Of a DNA stretch of 64,000 bases, positions 12,633-24,869 are shown one piece after another. The position numbers were made by a program, and so were the translations under genes. The stretch's first letter is position 1. The number at the start of each line of letters is the position of its first letter. Location: positions 744,001 through 808,000 of the forward strand of contig CP089930.1 of NCBI GenBank assembly GCA_021307345.1, read 5' to 3'. Under the pieces are notes generated by a model that did not search any database, was not told the DNA's origin, and saw nothing but the letters and a program-made list of their open reading frames with translations. Source of the stretch: Escherichia coli. GTDB lineage: Bacteria; Pseudomonadota; Gammaproteobacteria; Enterobacterales; Enterobacteriaceae.

Positions 12633-14006
12633 TTAGTGGTTTTCAGCCAACTGGCGGTCATGGCGGCGTTTAAACATCCAGCCAATCAACAGCAGAACAA
12701 TCCACGCGAAACCAACGTACAGAGAGATTCGCGTTTCAGGGTGATAACCGATCAGTCCGATGATAAAGACCAGGAAAATCAGCCCCGCGATAGTCGTTGC
12801 CACCCCGCCAGGCACTTTGAATTTCAGCGCCTTAACTTCTTCTGGCGGTAGGCGGCGACGGAAGGCAATCTGCGACAACAAAATCATAATCCACACCCAC
12901 ACCGTGGCAAAAGTTGCCAGCGAAGCGATCACCAGGAAGACGTTTTCCGGCATGATGTAGTTCAGATACACCGCAAACAGTAGCGCAGTGGTCATCACCA
13001 GCACAGTTACCCATGGAATACCGCGACGCGAGGTTTTGCTGAAGATTTTCGGTGCGCTGCCCTGCTCTGCCATGCCGTGCAGCATACGACCTACGCCAAA
13101 CACGTCACTGTTAATTGCCGACAGCGAAGCGGTCAGCACAACAAAGTTAAGAATGCTGGCGGCAAAGGTAATCCCCATATGCTGGAACGTCAGCACGAAC
13201 GGGCTACCGGCAGTGCCAACCTGATTCCAAGGGTAAATAGACATAATGACGAACAGCGTACCGACATAGAACACCAGAATACGCATCGGCACTGAGTTAA
13301 TCGCGCGAGGAATGGATTTCTCTGGCTCTTTTGCTTCCCCGGCGGTAATGCCGATAATTTCGATACCACCATAGGCAAACATCACCATTTGTAACGACAT
13401 CACCATGCCAAGCCAGCCGTTACTGAAGAAGCCGCCGTTGCTCCACAGGTTATGGATACCCGTCGGTTGCCCACCGTTGCCAATCCCCCAGATGATGATA
13501 CCGAAACCGGCGACAATCATGATGATAATGGTGGCAACTTTAAAGAACGAGAACCAGAACTCCAGCTCGCCGAACACTTTCACGCTCATCAGGTTGATGG
13601 CGCAAATGATTAACACCACACTCAGCACCCAAATCCAGTGTGGTACTGTCGGGAACCAGACGCCCATATAGATACCGAAAGCGGTCACATCGGCAATGGC
13701 GACAATAAGGATTTCAAAGCAGTAGGTCCAGCCGGTGATATAACCTGCCAGCGGCCCCAGGTTTTCCTGCGCATAACGCGAGAAAGAGCTGGCAGCCGGG
13801 TTATGTACCGACATTTCCCCCAGCGCACGCATAATGATATATGCCGCGACACCACCAATAATATAGGCCAACAACACGCTCGGACCGGCCATTTTGATGG
13901 CGTCTGCCGAACCGTAAAACAGCCCGGTGCCGATTGCTGACCCCAGTGCCATAAAGCGTATGTGTCGGGTACTTAGCCCACGCTTTAGCTTGTTCTTACT
14001 TTCCAT
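12633..14006 (-). CDS. proY: APC-family amino-acid permease ProY (457 aa)
   Basis: Inner-membrane amino-acid transporter of the AAT subfamily (12 helices), named as a cryptic proline permease. The start of the first helix carries the family motif [16 protein letters not shown] (about residues 16-31), and the [17 protein letters not shown] loop is typical of this group. ATG at 14006 is chosen over a TTG one codon earlier. It follows brnQ in the same direction with a strong terminator between, so it probably relies on read-through or its own promoter. Confidence 0.93.
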   Translation of the reverse strand: MESKNKLKRGLSTRHIRFMALGSAIGTGLFYGSADAIKMAGPSVLLAYIIGGVAAYIIMRALGEMSVHNPAASSFSRYAQENLGPLAGYITGWTYCFEILIVAIADVTAFGIYMGVWFPTVPHWIWVLSVVLIICAINLMSVKVFGELEFWFSFFKVATIIIMIVAGFGIIIWGIGNGGQPTGIHNLWSNGGFFSNGWLGMVMSLQMVMFAYGGIEIIGITAGEAKEPEKSIPRAINSVPMRILVFYVGTLFVIMSIYPWNQVGTAGSPFVLTFQHMGITFAASILNFVVLTASLSAINSDVFGVGRMLHGMAEQGSAPKIFSKTSRRGIPWVTVLVMTTALLFAVYLNYIMPENVFLVIASLATFATVWVWIMILLSQIAFRRRLPPEEVKALKFKVPGGVATTIAGLIFLVFIIGLIGYHPETRISLYVGFAWIVLLLIGWMFKRRHDRQLAENH

Positions 14007-14030
14007 CAATTCCTAACCCATCAACACAAT

Positions 14031-14063
14031 AAAAAAACCACGGGGCATCGCAGCCCCGTGGTT
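14031..14063 (-). terminator. Terminator between brnQ and proY
   Basis: A 10-bp stem (14036-14045 with 14054-14063) with a run of seven A on the plus strand at 14031-14037, read as T on the minus strand. It lies just after the brnQ stop. Confidence 0.88.
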
Positions 14064-14082
14064 AAAACAAATTATCAGTGAT

Positions 14083-15402
14083 TTAGTGGGCGCTGGAGGT
14101 CACCTGACGACCTGCCGCGCGATCCCAGATAATGGCCAGAACCACCATCACCACTGTTGGCATTAACCACGCCAGACCTTGTTCGGCCAGCGGTAAACGC
14201 TGCGCCCAGGACGGTAAGATATCGCTGAATGCAGATGCTTTGATCCCGTCGAGAATACCAAAAAGCAGGCTGATAAACATCGGCGGAGCAATCACGCGGG
14301 ACGAATTATGCCACCATGAGCGTGTAAAACTTAATACAACCAGTGCGATACACGGCGGATAAATGGCGGTCAGCACCGGCACAGAGATCTGAATCAACTG
14401 GCTCAAACCGAGGTTAGACACCACCATCGAGAAGCCGCCGAGGATAAACACCAGCGTACGGTAAGAGAGCGGTACGTACTGGGCGAAAAATTCTGCACAA
14501 GCACAGGTCAGGCCAACTGCCGTTACCAGGCAAGCGATGAAGATTAACGCCGCCAGCAGGAAGCTACCGCCGCCGCCAAAGGTGTGTTGAACATAAGCGT
14601 GCAGAATAGCCGCACCGTTTGCTGACTGATCAACCAGCGACGCGCTGTCTGACCCCAGACGGAACAGCGCCAGGTAAAGCAGAGTCAGACCGACACCCGC
14701 CATCAGGCCAGCCCAGACGGTATAACGGGTCAGCAGACGCGCTTCGGTAACGCCACGAGAACGCGCCGCGTTAACAATAACGATACCAAACACCATTGCG
14801 CCCAGCGTATCCATTGTCAGATAGCCGTTGACGAAGCCGTTAGAAAACGCAGCGTTTTGATAAGCCTCAGTCGCCGTGCTGATAGAACCCGCAGGCCAGA
14901 CAATCGCGGCGACAGACAGGATGACCAGCGCGATAATTTTCAGCGGCGCAAGGAAGTTGCCCACGGTATCCAGCAGCTTGCCCGGATAGAGCGAAACCAG
15001 AATAACGATAGCGAAATAGACCAGGCTGTAGATAAACAGCGGCAGCGCGGAGTCACCCGTCAGCGGCGCAATCCCCACTTCAAAGGAGACGGTGGCTGTA
15101 CGCGGCGTGGCGAACAGCGGCCCCACAGCCAGGTAGCAAACCGTTGCCAGCAGTACGCCAGCGACTTTACCGATTGGCGTGCTCAGGCTGTCAACACCGC
15201 CGCCAACTTTCGCCAGCGCCACTACCGTTAATACCGGCAGACCAACGGCAGTAATGAGGAAGCCGAATGCCGCAGTCCAGACGTGTTCGCCTGCCTGCAA
15301 GCCGACCATTGGAGGGAAAATAATGTTACCTGCGCCGACGAACAACGCAAATGTCATAAAGCCCAGAGCGATGATATCGCGCGATCTTAATTGATGGGTC
15401 AT
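14083..15402 (-). CDS. brnQ: Branched-chain amino-acid transporter BrnQ (439 aa)
   Basis: Cation-coupled inner-membrane carrier for leucine, isoleucine and valine (LIVCS family). Twelve hydrophobic segments are evident, with the N-terminal [17 protein letters not shown] motif in the first helix as in this family. Full length. It is the first gene after a gap of about 400 bases from phoR, so it should have its own promoter there. The downstream terminator separates it from proY. Confidence 0.96.
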   Translation of the reverse strand: MTHQLRSRDIIALGFMTFALFVGAGNIIFPPMVGLQAGEHVWTAAFGFLITAVGLPVLTVVALAKVGGGVDSLSTPIGKVAGVLLATVCYLAVGPLFATPRTATVSFEVGIAPLTGDSALPLFIYSLVYFAIVILVSLYPGKLLDTVGNFLAPLKIIALVILSVAAIVWPAGSISTATEAYQNAAFSNGFVNGYLTMDTLGAMVFGIVIVNAARSRGVTEARLLTRYTVWAGLMAGVGLTLLYLALFRLGSDSASLVDQSANGAAILHAYVQHTFGGGGSFLLAALIFIACLVTAVGLTCACAEFFAQYVPLSYRTLVFILGGFSMVVSNLGLSQLIQISVPVLTAIYPPCIALVVLSFTRSWWHNSSRVIAPPMFISLLFGILDGIKASAFSDILPSWAQRLPLAEQGLAWLMPTVVMVVLAIIWDRAAGRQVTSSAH

Positions 15403-15809
15403 AAATCATACTGCCTGTGGATGTGGTGTTGTAACGTTAAATTTTTGTGCCAATCCCTGGGGATGATACAGCGGTATATTTAAACAATTTTAGCGGGAAA
15501 TACTCCCAACCAGGCGCGGCGAAGAATAGTTTTTCGATTTACCGCGTGAATGCAGTCAGTATGACAGCACCTGAAGCGCAATTTAAACGCTTATAACGTT
15601 TTAAAGCAAGAAGGGATCTAAAAACCAGAGGGATATAACGATAAGAAATCACCAACCAGTATAAAACACTATTTCCGTGAAAAAGATATGGCTTATCATG
15701 CGAACAAAAAATCACCAGCCGTTGTAAAAATTTAGCGTCCATCTTTTGACTGCAAAGAAAAAAAGCCAGCATCGGCTGGCTTATGGCAACAAAAAATGAC
15801 AAAGGCAGA
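15403..15809. other. Intergenic region phoR-brnQ
   Basis: About 400 bases without a credible gene. The phoR end holds a terminator; the brnQ end must hold the brnQ promoter, which I could not place with confidence. An open frame at 15539-15829 on the minus strand has no recognisable features and overlaps the terminator. Confidence 0.6.
15757..15782 (-). terminator. Terminator of phoB-phoR
   Basis: An 8-bp stem (15763-15770 with 15775-15782, loop ATCG) followed on the minus strand by a run of T. It begins 27 bases after the phoR stop. Confidence 0.88.
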
Positions 15810-17105
15810 TTAATTGCTGTTTTTGGCAATTAAACGTTCCGGCAGAACAAAACTGAAACGCGTACCTTTGCCCACCGTACTGTCAATATTCAGGCGGCTT
15901 TCGTGGTGATTTACCGCATGTTTAACAATTGCTAACCCCAGTCCGCTACCGCCTGTTTGTCGGGAACGCGCTTTGTCTACACGATAAAAACGCTCGGTCA
16001 GGCGCGGAATATGCTCCGGTGCGATGCCCGGCCCGTTATCTTCAACGCTAAATTCGGCACCGTGCGGCACTCGCTGCCAGCGTACCGTGATATGCGTGCC
16101 TTCTGGCGTGTGATTCACAGCGTTATAGACCAGGTTCGAAATCGCACTGCGTAGCTGATCTTCATTGCCAGACACTTTGAGGTCGTTATCTATTTCAAAG
16201 GTAAATGTCTGTTTTTTCTGGCTCAGAGTCTGAGCTTCGCGCTCAACAACACGCAGCATCATCGGCACATCAACCTTTTCATTGAGCAACTGCGTCGGTG
16301 CGGCTTCGATTTTCGACAGTGTCAGTAACTGCTTCACCAGCCCTTCCATCCGCTGAGTCTGCTCGCGCATGGTGTGCAACGCTTTTTCGCGAACCGCGCC
16401 TTCCAGCGGTTGCTCATCCATCATCTCCAGGTAACCCTGTAACACCGTCAACGGCGTGCGTAACTCATGGCTTACGTTGGCAAAAAAGTTACGCCGCGCC
16501 CCTTCCAGTTGATGCATTTGCGTGACATCACGCGCCACCATCAGCAACTGTTTATGGGTATAAGGCATGACGCGAATTTCCAGATGCCGCCCGGTGTTGA
16601 GCACCAGATTGAGCGGGCGAGAAAAATCACGCGTTTTCAGATATTGCGTAAACTCCGGGTAACGCAGCAGGTTAAGGATGTTCTGCCCGTTATCTTCCGG
16701 CCAGCGCAGGCCAAGAATCTGTTGCGCCAGTCCGTTACACCAGAAAATACCGCCCTCTTCCGTGGTCAGCACCACCGCATCGGGCAGCGACTCCGCGCCA
16801 CTACGAAAGCGTTTAATCAGATTGCCCAGCTCGCGGCGGCGTTTTTTATTTCGCAGCTGCATCTGGTGTAAGCCATATAGTAGCGGTTCCCAGCTACCAC
16901 GCCCCGGTGGCGGCGTCATACTGCGATCAACCCACAGCCACCATGAAAGGCGCAATAAATTCCAGAAATGCCAGATAAGCAGTCCTGTTACCGATGCCAG
17001 CAAAAACCACGGCAGGTAACCAAAAAATGCACCCAGGATGAAAGCCGGGAGGCAGCAAAGTAGCAGCTCCAGCACCAGCCTTTTCCACGACAGCCGTTCC
17101 AGCAC
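15810..17105 (-). CDS. phoR: Phosphate-regulon sensor kinase PhoR (431 aa)
   Basis: Inner-membrane histidine kinase/phosphatase acting on PhoB. Two hydrophobic segments lie within residues about 8-60 with almost no periplasmic loop, as expected for PhoR. A PAS region is at about 95-190. The phosphoacceptor is the His of [13 protein letters not shown] near residue 213. The ATP-binding domain shows the N box ([15 protein letters not shown]), DNGPGIA and [12 protein letters not shown]. Full length. It starts 57 bases after phoB. Confidence 0.98.
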   Translation of the reverse strand: MLERLSWKRLVLELLLCCLPAFILGAFFGYLPWFLLASVTGLLIWHFWNLLRLSWWLWVDRSMTPPPGRGSWEPLLYGLHQMQLRNKKRRRELGNLIKRFRSGAESLPDAVVLTTEEGGIFWCNGLAQQILGLRWPEDNGQNILNLLRYPEFTQYLKTRDFSRPLNLVLNTGRHLEIRVMPYTHKQLLMVARDVTQMHQLEGARRNFFANVSHELRTPLTVLQGYLEMMDEQPLEGAVREKALHTMREQTQRMEGLVKQLLTLSKIEAAPTQLLNEKVDVPMMLRVVEREAQTLSQKKQTFTFEIDNDLKVSGNEDQLRSAISNLVYNAVNHTPEGTHITVRWQRVPHGAEFSVEDNGPGIAPEHIPRLTERFYRVDKARSRQTGGSGLGLAIVKHAVNHHESRLNIDSTVGKGTRFSFVLPERLIAKNSN

Positions 17106-17162
17106 GTAAGATACTCCAGTTATGAAATCATAAGCCCTGCTCTGCGTCCGATGAGCAAGGCG

Positions 17163-17852
17163 TTAAAAGCGGGTTGAAAAACGATATCCTGTACCGCGCA
17201 CGGTCTGCACCATGCGGTCATGCCCGCCGGGCTCCAGTGCTTTACGCAGGCGACGAATGTGGACATCGACCGTGCGGTCTTCTACATACACGTTGGTTCC
17301 CCAGACGTGGTTTAATAGCTGCTCGCGGCTGTACACGCGCTCAGGATGGGTCATAAAAAAGTGCAGCAGTTTAAATTCTGTCGGCCCCATCTCCAGCGGT
17401 TCTTCGCCCGCCATCACCCGGTGAGATGTCGGATCCAGACTTAGCCCCTGCATCTCAATCACCTCTTCCACCGCCATTGGCGAAATACGACGCATTACCG
17501 CTTTGATTCGCGCCACCAGCTCCTTCGGCGAAAACGGCTTGGTGATATAGTCATCCGCGCCGGTTTCAAGGCCGCGCACGCGATCTTCTTCTTCCCCTCT
17601 GGCGGTCAACATCACCACTGGAATATCCCGGGTCATCGACTCGCGCTTGAGGTGTTTGATGAACTGGATACCGGAGCCGCCAGGTAACATCCAGTCAAGG
17701 AGAATTAAATCCGGCCAGGGTTCATTCAGTTGATTCACAGCACTGTCATAATCTTCCGCTTCGACCGGCTGAAAGCCATTTTGTTCGAGCACGAAGCAGA
17801 CCATTTCGCGAATTGGAGCTTCATCTTCTACGACCAGAATACGTCTCGCCAT
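17163..17852 (-). CDS. phoB: Phosphate-regulon response regulator PhoB (229 aa)
   Basis: OmpR-type regulator activating the Pho regulon. The receiver domain has the acidic pair Glu9-Asp10/Glu11, phosphoacceptor Asp53 in LLDWMLPG, and Lys near 105 in DDYITKPF. The winged-helix domain (about 130-229) ends with [17 protein letters not shown] and VRGTGYRF. Its own Pho box lies upstream at 17916-17933, giving autoregulation. It is divergent from sbcD. Confidence 0.98.
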
Positions 17853-17915
17853 GATTTGCCCTGTTGTAATAAATAGGTTGCGATCATTAATGCGACGCCA
17901 TTATGCGTCAGATTT

Positions 17916-17933
17916 ATGACAGATTTATGAAAA
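17916..17933 (-). promoter_or_regulatory. Pho box of phoB
   Basis: On the minus strand this reads as two 7-base half-sites, TTTCATA-type and CTGTCAT, with the usual AT spacer. It lies about 65 bases before the phoB start. This fits PhoB autoactivation. Confidence 0.85.
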
Positions 17934-18041
17934 GCACGTCGCACATATCTTCAGGTTATTGATTTCCGTGGCGCAGAAAAAAGCAAATGACACATCTGTT
18001 TGGGTATAATCGCGCCCATGCTTTTTCGCCAGAGAATCGTT

Positions 18042-19244
18042 ATGCGCATCCTTCACACCTCAGACTGGCATCTCGGCCAGAACTTCTACAGTAAAAGCCG
18101 CGAAGCTGAACACCAGGCTTTTCTTGACTGGCTGCTGGAGACAGCACAAACCCATCAGGTGGATGCGATTATTGTTGCCGGTGATGTTTTCGATACCGGC
18201 TCGCCGCCCAGTTACGCCCGCACGTTATACAATCGTTTTGTTGTCAATTTACAGCAAACTGGCTGTCATCTGGTGGTACTGGCGGGAAACCATGACTCGG
18301 TCGCCACGTTGAATGAATCGCGCGATATCATGGCGTTCCTCAATACTACTGTGGTCGCCAGCGCCGGACATGCGCCGCAAATCTTGCCTCGTCGCGACGG
18401 GACGCCAGGCGCAGTGCTGTGTCCCATTCCTTTTTTACGCCCGCGTGACATTATTACCAGCCAGGCGGGACTTAACGGCATGGAAAAACAGCAACATTTG
18501 CTGGCAGCGATCACCGATTATTATCAACAACACTATGCAGATGCCTGCAAGCTGCGCGGCAATCAACCTCTTCCCATCATCGCCACGGGGCATTTAACGA
18601 CTGTGGGTGCCAGTAAAAGTGACGCCGTGCGTGACATTTATATTGGCACGCTGGACGCATTTCCGGCACAAAACTTTCCGCCAGCCGACTACATCGCGCT
18701 TGGACATATTCACCGCGCGCAAATTATTGGCGGCATGGAACATGTTCGCTATTGCGGATCCCCCATCCCACTGAGTTTTGATGAGTGCGGCAAGAGTAAA
18801 TATGTCCATCTGGTAACTTTTTCAAACGGCAAATTAGAGAGCGTGGAAAACCTGAACGTACCGGTAACACAACCGATGGCGGTGCTGAAAGGCGATTTGG
18901 CGTCGATTACCGAACAGCTTGAACAATGGCGCGATGTGCCACAGGAGACACCTGTCTGGCTGGATATTGAAATCACTACCGATGAGTATCTGCATGATAT
19001 TCAGCGCAAAATCCAGGCATTAACCGAATCACTGCCTGTCGAAGTATTGCTGGTACGCCGGAGTCGTGAACAGCGCGAGCGTGTGTTAGCCAGCCAACGG
19101 CGTGAAACCCTCAGCGAACTTAGCGTCGAAGATGTTTTTAATCGCCGTCTGGCACTGGAAGAACTTGATGAATCGCAGCATCAACGCTTGCAACATCTTT
19201 TCGCCACGACATTGCAGACCCTCGCCGGAGAACACGAAGCATGA
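18042..19244 (+). CDS. sbcD: Nuclease subunit SbcD (400 aa)
   Basis: Mre11-type metallophosphatase subunit of the SbcCD nuclease, which cleaves hairpins and protein-blocked DNA ends. Metal-binding motifs appear in order: DWHLG (8-12), GDVFDTG, GNHDS, and later GHLTT and GHIHRAQ. The start at 18042 is preferred over the frame opening at 18000 because it begins at the conserved [10 protein letters not shown]. It overlaps sbcC by 4 bases (ATGA), indicating translational coupling. Confidence 0.97.
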   Translation: MRILHTSDWHLGQNFYSKSREAEHQAFLDWLLETAQTHQVDAIIVAGDVFDTGSPPSYARTLYNRFVVNLQQTGCHLVVLAGNHDSVATLNESRDIMAFLNTTVVASAGHAPQILPRRDGTPGAVLCPIPFLRPRDIITSQAGLNGMEKQQHLLAAITDYYQQHYADACKLRGNQPLPIIATGHLTTVGASKSDAVRDIYIGTLDAFPAQNFPPADYIALGHIHRAQIIGGMEHVRYCGSPIPLSFDECGKSKYVHLVTFSNGKLESVENLNVPVTQPMAVLKGDLASITEQLEQWRDVPQETPVWLDIEITTDEYLHDIQRKIQALTESLPVEVLLVRRSREQRERVLASQRRETLSELSVEDVFNRRLALEELDESQHQRLQHLFATTLQTLAGEHEA

Positions 19245-22200
19245 AAATTCTCAGCCTGCGCCTGAAAAACCTGAACTCATTAAAAGGCGAATGGAAGATT
19301 GATTTCACCCGCGAACCGTTTGCCAGCAACGGGCTGTTTGCGATTACCGGCCCGACTGGCGCGGGGAAAACCACTCTGCTCGACGCCATCTGCCTGGCGC
19401 TGTATCACGAGACTCCGCGTCTCTCCAACGTTTCACAATCGCAAAATGATCTGATGACCCGCGATACCGCCGAATGTCTGGCGGAAGTGGAATTTGAAGT
19501 GAAAGGTGAAGCGTACCGCGCGTTCTGGAGCCAGAATCGGGCACGTAACCAGCCGGACGGTAATTTGCAGGTGCCGCGCGTAGAGCTGGCGCGCTGTGCA
19601 GACGGCAAAATCCTCGCTGATAAAGTGAAAGATAAGCTGGAAATGACAGCGACGTTAACCGGGCTGGATTACGGGCGTTTCACCCGTTCGATGCTGCTTT
19701 CGCAGGGACAATTTGCTGCCTTCCTGAATGCCAAACCCAAAGAACGCGCGGAATTGCTCGAGGAGTTAACCGGCACTGAAATCTACGGGCAAATTTCGGC
19801 GATGGTTTTTGAGCAGCACAAATCGGCCCGCAATGAGCTGGAGAAGCTGCAAGCGCAGGCCAGCGGCGTCGCGTTGCTTACGCCAGAACAAGTGCAATCG
19901 CTGACAGAAAGTTTGCAGGTACTTACTGACGAAGAAAAACAGTTACTTATCGCGCAGCAGCAAGAACAACAATCGCTAAACTGGTTAACGCGTCTGGACG
20001 AATTGCAGCAAGAAGCCAGCCGTCGTCAGCAGGCCTTGCAACAGGCGCTCGCCGAAGAAGAAAAAGCGCAACCTCAACTGGCGGCGCTCAGTCTGGCACA
20101 ACCGGCACGAAATCTTCGTCCGCACTGGGAACGCATCGCAGAACACACTGCGGCACTAACGCATACTCGTCAGCAGATTGAAGAAGTAAATACTCGCTTA
20201 CAGCGCACAATGGCGCTTCGCGCAAATATTCGTCACCACGCGGCGAAGCAGTCGGCAGAATTACAACAGCAGCAACAAAATCTGAATGCGTGGTTACACG
20301 AACACGACCGCTTCCGGCAGTGGAATAACGAACTGGCGGGTTGGCGGGCGCAGTTCGCCCAACAGGCCAGCGATCGCAAGTATCTGCGGCAATGGCAACA
20401 GCAATTAACCCATGCAGAGCAAAAACTTAATGCCCTTCCGGCGATCTCTTTAACTTTAACCGCCGCCGAAGTTGCCGCTGCGCAGGCACAACATGCCGAA
20501 CAACGTCCGCTGCGTCAGCGCCTGATCGCACTATATGGGCAGATTGTTCCCCAGCAAAAACGCCTGTCGCAGCTACAGACCGCTATTCAGAGCGTTACGC
20601 AGGAACAGACACAACGTAACGCCGCGCTCACTGAAATGCGCCAACGTTATAAAGAAAAGACGCAACAGCTTGCCGATGTCAAAACCATTTGCGAGCAGGA
20701 AGCACGCATCAAAACCCTGGAAGCTCAACGTGCGCAGTTACAGGCAGGTCAGCCTTGCCCACTTTGTGGTTCCACCAGCCACCCGGCGGTCGAGGCGTAT
20801 CGGGCGCTGGAACCGGGGGTTAATCAGTCTCGATTACTGGCGCTGGAAAATGAAGTTAAAAAGCTCGGTGAAGAAGGCGCGGCGCTACGTGGGCAACTGG
20901 ACGCCTTAACGAAGCAGCTTCAGCGGGATGAGAACGAAGCACAAAGCCTCCGACAAGATGAGCAAGCACTTACTCAGGAATGGCATACACTAACTGCCAG
21001 CCTCAGTATCACCTTGCAGCCGCAGGACGATATTCAACCATGGCTTGCCACCCAGGAAGAGCATGAAAAGCAACTGCAATTACTCAATCAGCGTCATGAA
21101 TTACAGGAGCAAATTGCCGCGCACCATCAGCAAATTATCCAGTATCAACAGCAGATTGAACAACGCCATCAGCAACTCTCTGCGGCGTTAACGGGTTACA
21201 CGCTGGCACTGCCACAAGAAGATGAAGAAGTGAGCTGGTTGGCGACACGTCAGCAAGAAGCGCAGGGCTGGCAGCAGCGCCAGAACGAATTAACCGAGCT
21301 GCAAAACCGTATTCAACAGCTGACGCCGATTCTGGACACATTGCCGCAAAATGATGAACTGCCACACAGCGAAGCTACTGTGACGCTGGAAAACTGGCGG
21401 CAAGTTCATGAGCAATGTCTCGCGTTGCAAAGCCAGCGGCAAACCTTGCAGCAACAAGAGGTTTTGGCGGCGCAAGGTCTGCAAAAAGCCCAGACACAGT
21501 TTGACACCGCGCTACAGGCCAGCGTCTTTGACGATCAGCAGGCGTTCCTTGCGGCGCTAATGGATGAACAGACACTAACGCAACTGGAACAGCTCAAACA
21601 GAACCTGGAAAACCAGCGTCGTCAGGCGCAAACGCTGGCCACTCAAACAGCAGAAACGCTGGCACAGCACCAGCAACACCGACCTGACGAGTTAGCTCTC
21701 ACTGTGACGGTGGAGCAGATTCAACAAGAGTTAGCGCAAACTAACCAAAAGTTGCGTGCAAACACCACGAGTCAAGGCGAAATTCGCCAGCAGTTGAAGC
21801 AGGATGCAGACAACCGTCAGCAACAACAAACCTTAATGCAGCAAATTGCCCAGACAACACAGCAGGTTGAAGACTGGGGTTATCTCAATTCGCTGATTGG
21901 CTCCAAAGAGGGCGATAAATTCCGTAAGTTTGCCCAAGGGCTGACGCTGGATAATTTAGTTCATCTCGCTAACCAGCAACTTACCCGCCTGCACGGGCGC
22001 TATTTGTTACAGCGTAAAGCCAGCGAGGCGCTGGAAGTCGAGGTTGTCGATACCTGGCAGGCGGATGCAGTACGCGATACCCGAACGCTTTCCGGCGGAG
22101 AGAGTTTTCTCGTCAGTCTGGCACTGGCGCTGGCGCTTTCGGATCTGGTCAGCCATAAAACGCGCATTGACTCGTTATTCCTCGATGAAGGTTTCGGCAC

Positions 22201-22384
22201 GCTGGATAGCGAAACGCTGGATACCGCCCTTGATGCGCTGGATGCCCTGAACGCCAGTGGTAAAACTATCGGCGTGATTAGCCACGTTGAAGCGATGAAA
22301 GAGCGTATTCCGGTGCAGATCAAAGTGAAGAAGATCAACGGCCTGGGCTACAGCAAACTGGACAACACGTTTGCGGTGAAATAA
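19241..22384 (+). CDS. sbcC: Nuclease ATPase subunit SbcC (1047 aa)
   Basis: Rad50/SMC-type ATPase partner of SbcD. Walker A GPTGAGKT is at 37-44; two long glutamine-rich coiled-coil arms follow. The zinc-hook CPLC is at 506-509 near the middle of the protein. The ABC signature TLSGGESF and Walker [14 protein letters not shown] are near the C-terminus. Length is as expected for the E. coli protein. The coding sequence is rich in CAG/CAA codons, which explains several spurious antisense frames. Confidence 0.97.
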   Translation: MKILSLRLKNLNSLKGEWKIDFTREPFASNGLFAITGPTGAGKTTLLDAICLALYHETPRLSNVSQSQNDLMTRDTAECLAEVEFEVKGEAYRAFWSQNRARNQPDGNLQVPRVELARCADGKILADKVKDKLEMTATLTGLDYGRFTRSMLLSQGQFAAFLNAKPKERAELLEELTGTEIYGQISAMVFEQHKSARNELEKLQAQASGVALLTPEQVQSLTESLQVLTDEEKQLLIAQQQEQQSLNWLTRLDELQQEASRRQQALQQALAEEEKAQPQLAALSLAQPARNLRPHWERIAEHTAALTHTRQQIEEVNTRLQRTMALRANIRHHAAKQSAELQQQQQNLNAWLHEHDRFRQWNNELAGWRAQFAQQASDRKYLRQWQQQLTHAEQKLNALPAISLTLTAAEVAAAQAQHAEQRPLRQRLIALYGQIVPQQKRLSQLQTAIQSVTQEQTQRNAALTEMRQRYKEKTQQLADVKTICEQEARIKTLEAQRAQLQAGQPCPLCGSTSHPAVEAYRALEPGVNQSRLLALENEVKKLGEEGAALRGQLDALTKQLQRDENEAQSLRQDEQALTQEWHTLTASLSITLQPQDDIQPWLATQEEHEKQLQLLNQRHELQEQIAAHHQQIIQYQQQIEQRHQQLSAALTGYTLALPQEDEEVSWLATRQQEAQGWQQRQNELTELQNRIQQLTPILDTLPQNDELPHSEATVTLENWRQVHEQCLALQSQRQTLQQQEVLAAQGLQKAQTQFDTALQASVFDDQQAFLAALMDEQTLTQLEQLKQNLENQRRQAQTLATQTAETLAQHQQHRPDELALTVTVEQIQQELAQTNQKLRANTTSQGEIRQQLKQDADNRQQQQTLMQQIAQTTQQVEDWGYLNSLIGSKEGDKFRKFAQGLTLDNLVHLANQQLTRLHGRYLLQRKASEALEVEVVDTWQADAVRDTRTLSGGESFLVSLALALALSDLVSHKTRIDSLFLDEGFGTLDSETLDTALDALDALNASGKTIGVISHVEAMKERIPVQIKVKKINGLGYSKLDNTFAVK

Positions 22385-22509
22385 CTATTCAGCAGGATAA
22401 TGAATACAGAAGGGCGAATTATCTCTTGGCCTCGCTGGTCGTTATCCTGCAAGCTATCACTTTATTGGCTACGGTGATTGGTAGCCGTTCTGGTGGTTGT
22501 GATGGTGGT

Positions 22510-23694
22510 ATGAAAAAAGTCATTTTATCTTTGGCTCTGGGCACGTTTGGTTTGGGGATGGCCGAATTTGGCATTATGGGCGTGCTCACGGAGCTGGCGC
22601 ATAACGTAGGAATTTCGATTCCTGCCGCCGGGCATATGATCTCGTATTATGCGCTGGGGGTGGTGGTCGGTGCGCCAATCATCGCTCTCTTTTCCAGCCG
22701 CTACTCACTCAAACATATCTTGTTGTTTCTGGTGGCGTTGTGCGTCATTGGTAACGCCATGTTCACGCTCTCTTCGTCTTACCTGATGCTTGCCATTGGT
22801 CGCCTGGTTTCCGGCTTTCCGCATGGCGCATTTTTTGGCGTCGGCGCGATCGTGTTATCGAAAATTATCAAACCCGGAAAAGTCACCGCCGCCGTGGCGG
22901 GGATGGTTTCCGGGATGACAGTCGCCAATTTGCTGGGCATTCCGCTGGGAACGTATTTAAGTCAGGAATTTAGCTGGCGTTACACCTTTTTATTGATCGC
23001 TGTTTTTAATATTGCGGTGATGGCATCGGTCTATTTTTGGGTGCCGGATATTCGCGACGAGACGAAAGGAAAGCTGCGCGAACAATTTCACTTTTTACGC
23101 AGCCCGGCCCCGTGGTTAATTTTCGCCGCCACCATGTTTGGCAACGCAGGTGTGTTTGCCTGGTTCAGCTACGTAAAGCCATACATGATGTTTATTTCCG
23201 GTTTTTCGGAAACGGCGATGACCTTTATTATGATGTTAGTTGGGCTAGGGATGGTGCTGGGAAATATGCTAAGTGGCAGGATTTCAGGACGTTATTCACC
23301 ACTGCGCATTGCAGCAGTGACTGACTTTATCATTGTCCTGGCACTGCTGATGCTCTTTTTCTTCGGCGGCATGAAAACAACGTCGCTTATTTTTGCATTT
23401 ATTTGTTGCGCGGGATTATTTGCCCTTTCAGCACCTCTACAAATATTGTTACTGCAAAACGCCAAAGGCGGAGAGTTATTAGGTGCCGCAGGTGGGCAAA
23501 TAGCGTTTAACCTCGGTAGCGCCGTCGGCGCATATTGCGGTGGTATGATGCTGACGCTGGGGCTGACATATAATTACGTGGCGCTGCCTGCCGCCCTGCT
23601 TTCGTTTGCTGCTATGTCGTCATTGCTGCTGTATGGTCGCTATAAGCGCCAGCAAGCGGCGGATACTCCGGTGCTGGCGAAACCACTGGGGTAG
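22510..23694 (+). CDS. araJ: MFS transporter AraJ (394 aa)
   Basis: Major-facilitator inner-membrane protein; in E. coli its transcription is arabinose-inducible but its substrate is not established. Twelve hydrophobic segments are present. MKKVILSLALGTFGLGMAEFGIMGVL starts the first helix, so the ATG at 22510 is chosen although the frame opens at 22426. It follows sbcC by 125 bases in the same direction. A REP cluster follows the stop. Confidence 0.93.
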   Translation: MKKVILSLALGTFGLGMAEFGIMGVLTELAHNVGISIPAAGHMISYYALGVVVGAPIIALFSSRYSLKHILLFLVALCVIGNAMFTLSSSYLMLAIGRLVSGFPHGAFFGVGAIVLSKIIKPGKVTAAVAGMVSGMTVANLLGIPLGTYLSQEFSWRYTFLLIAVFNIAVMASVYFWVPDIRDETKGKLREQFHFLRSPAPWLIFAATMFGNAGVFAWFSYVKPYMMFISGFSETAMTFIMMLVGLGMVLGNMLSGRISGRYSPLRIAAVTDFIIVLALLMLFFFGGMKTTSLIFAFICCAGLFALSAPLQILLLQNAKGGELLGAAGGQIAFNLGSAVGAYCGGMMLTLGLTYNYVALPAALLSFAAMSSLLLYGRYKRQQAADTPVLAKPLG

Positions 23695-23721
23695 GTTATA
23701 GTCTCGGTGCTAATTACTTAT

Positions 23722-23812
23722 TGCCGGATGCGGCGTGAACGCCTTATCCGCCCTACGCGGTTCTGGCACATTTTGTAGGCCTGATAAGACGCGGCAAGCG
23801 TCGCATCAGGCA
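23722..23812. repeat. REP/BIME pair between araJ and mak
   Basis: Two inverted REP-type palindromes: GCCGGATGCGGCGTGAACGC-type at about 23723-23750 and GCCTGATAAGACGCG-type at about 23779-23811. They lie between convergent genes, the usual site for such enterobacterial repeats. Confidence 0.85.
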
Positions 23813-23836
23813 TGATGCGCCAATTGCCTGGGTTTT

Positions 23837-24745
23837 TTACTCTTGTGGCCATAACCACGCAGCGCCGCGTACGCCGCTGGAATCACCGTGCTTCGCCTTA
23901 CGCACCGGCGTTTCACATTCGCCGCCAAAGACAAATTGTTTAATCAACTGCGGAACCGTTTGATATAAACGGTCTACATTGCTCATCCCGCCCCCCAGGA
24001 CAATCACATCCGGATCGAGAATATTCACGACATGTGCCAGCGATTTTGCCAGCCGCAGCTCGTAGCGACGCAATGCCAGTTCCGCTACCGGATCGCTTTC
24101 TTCAACCAGGCTGATAATTTCACTGCCTTTCAGCGCATGTCCGCTCAAACGACGATAATCCGTCGCAAATCCCGTGCCCGAAATAAAGGTTTCAATACAA
24201 CCTTGTTTACCGCAATAACAAGGGACTTCCTCGCGATAACGCAGTTCGTCTTCGTCCATCCACGGTAGCGGATTGTGTCCCCACTCGCCTGCCGTACCAT
24301 TGCCGCCGATATGCGCCCGCCCATTGAATGCCACGCCCGCGCCGCATCCCGTGCCGATAATCACGGCAAATACCGTCTGCGCTCCCGCTGCCGCGCCATC
24401 TACTGCTTCTGAAACCGCCAGACAGTTGGCGTCATTTGCCAGCCGCACTTCCCGCTGCAACCTCGCGCTTAAGTCTTTATCGAATGGCTGACCGTTGAGC
24501 CAGGTTGAATTGGCATTCTTCACCACACCGGTGTAGGGCGAAATCGAACCTGGAATGCCCATACCTACCGTTCCGCGCTGCCCTGTCGCCTGCTCCGCCA
24601 TATCAACCAACGTGGCGATCGTTTCAATAGTCTGCTGGTAATCATCACGCGGCGTGGGCAGACGATAGCGGTACAACTGCTCCCCTGCATCGCCCAGTGC
24701 AATCACTTCAGTTTTGGTGCCGCCTAAATCGATACCTATACGCAC
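23837..24745 (-). CDS. mak: ROK-family fructokinase Mak (302 aa)
   Basis: Cytoplasmic kinase phosphorylating fructose and, more weakly, mannose. The N-terminal phosphate motif is DLGGTK (6-11). The ROK zinc motif appears as GHNPLPW followed by [10 protein letters not shown], and VILGGGMSN lies in the C-terminal half. The start is a GTG at 24745 with GGAGAG upstream; the frame continues far upstream but would overlap rdgC. It is divergent from rdgC and convergent with araJ. Confidence 0.95.
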   Translation of the reverse strand: MRIGIDLGGTKTEVIALGDAGEQLYRYRLPTPRDDYQQTIETIATLVDMAEQATGQRGTVGMGIPGSISPYTGVVKNANSTWLNGQPFDKDLSARLQREVRLANDANCLAVSEAVDGAAAGAQTVFAVIIGTGCGAGVAFNGRAHIGGNGTAGEWGHNPLPWMDEDELRYREEVPCYCGKQGCIETFISGTGFATDYRRLSGHALKGSEIISLVEESDPVAELALRRYELRLAKSLAHVVNILDPDVIVLGGGMSNVDRLYQTVPQLIKQFVFGGECETPVRKAKHGDSSGVRGAAWLWPQE

Positions 24746-24869
24746 GGTACTCTCCTTATTTTTTTCAATATCAATAGCGTAGAGACGGACAACCGGATTG
24801 GCAATGCAAGGCCGCCGACAATTCGTTATCATGCCCGCTAAATTTAACGACAAGGCCGTGGAAATTATC

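Noticed and set aside
15539-15829. 96-codon minus-strand frame after phoR
   Set aside because: It overlaps the phoR end and its terminator and has no family resemblance.
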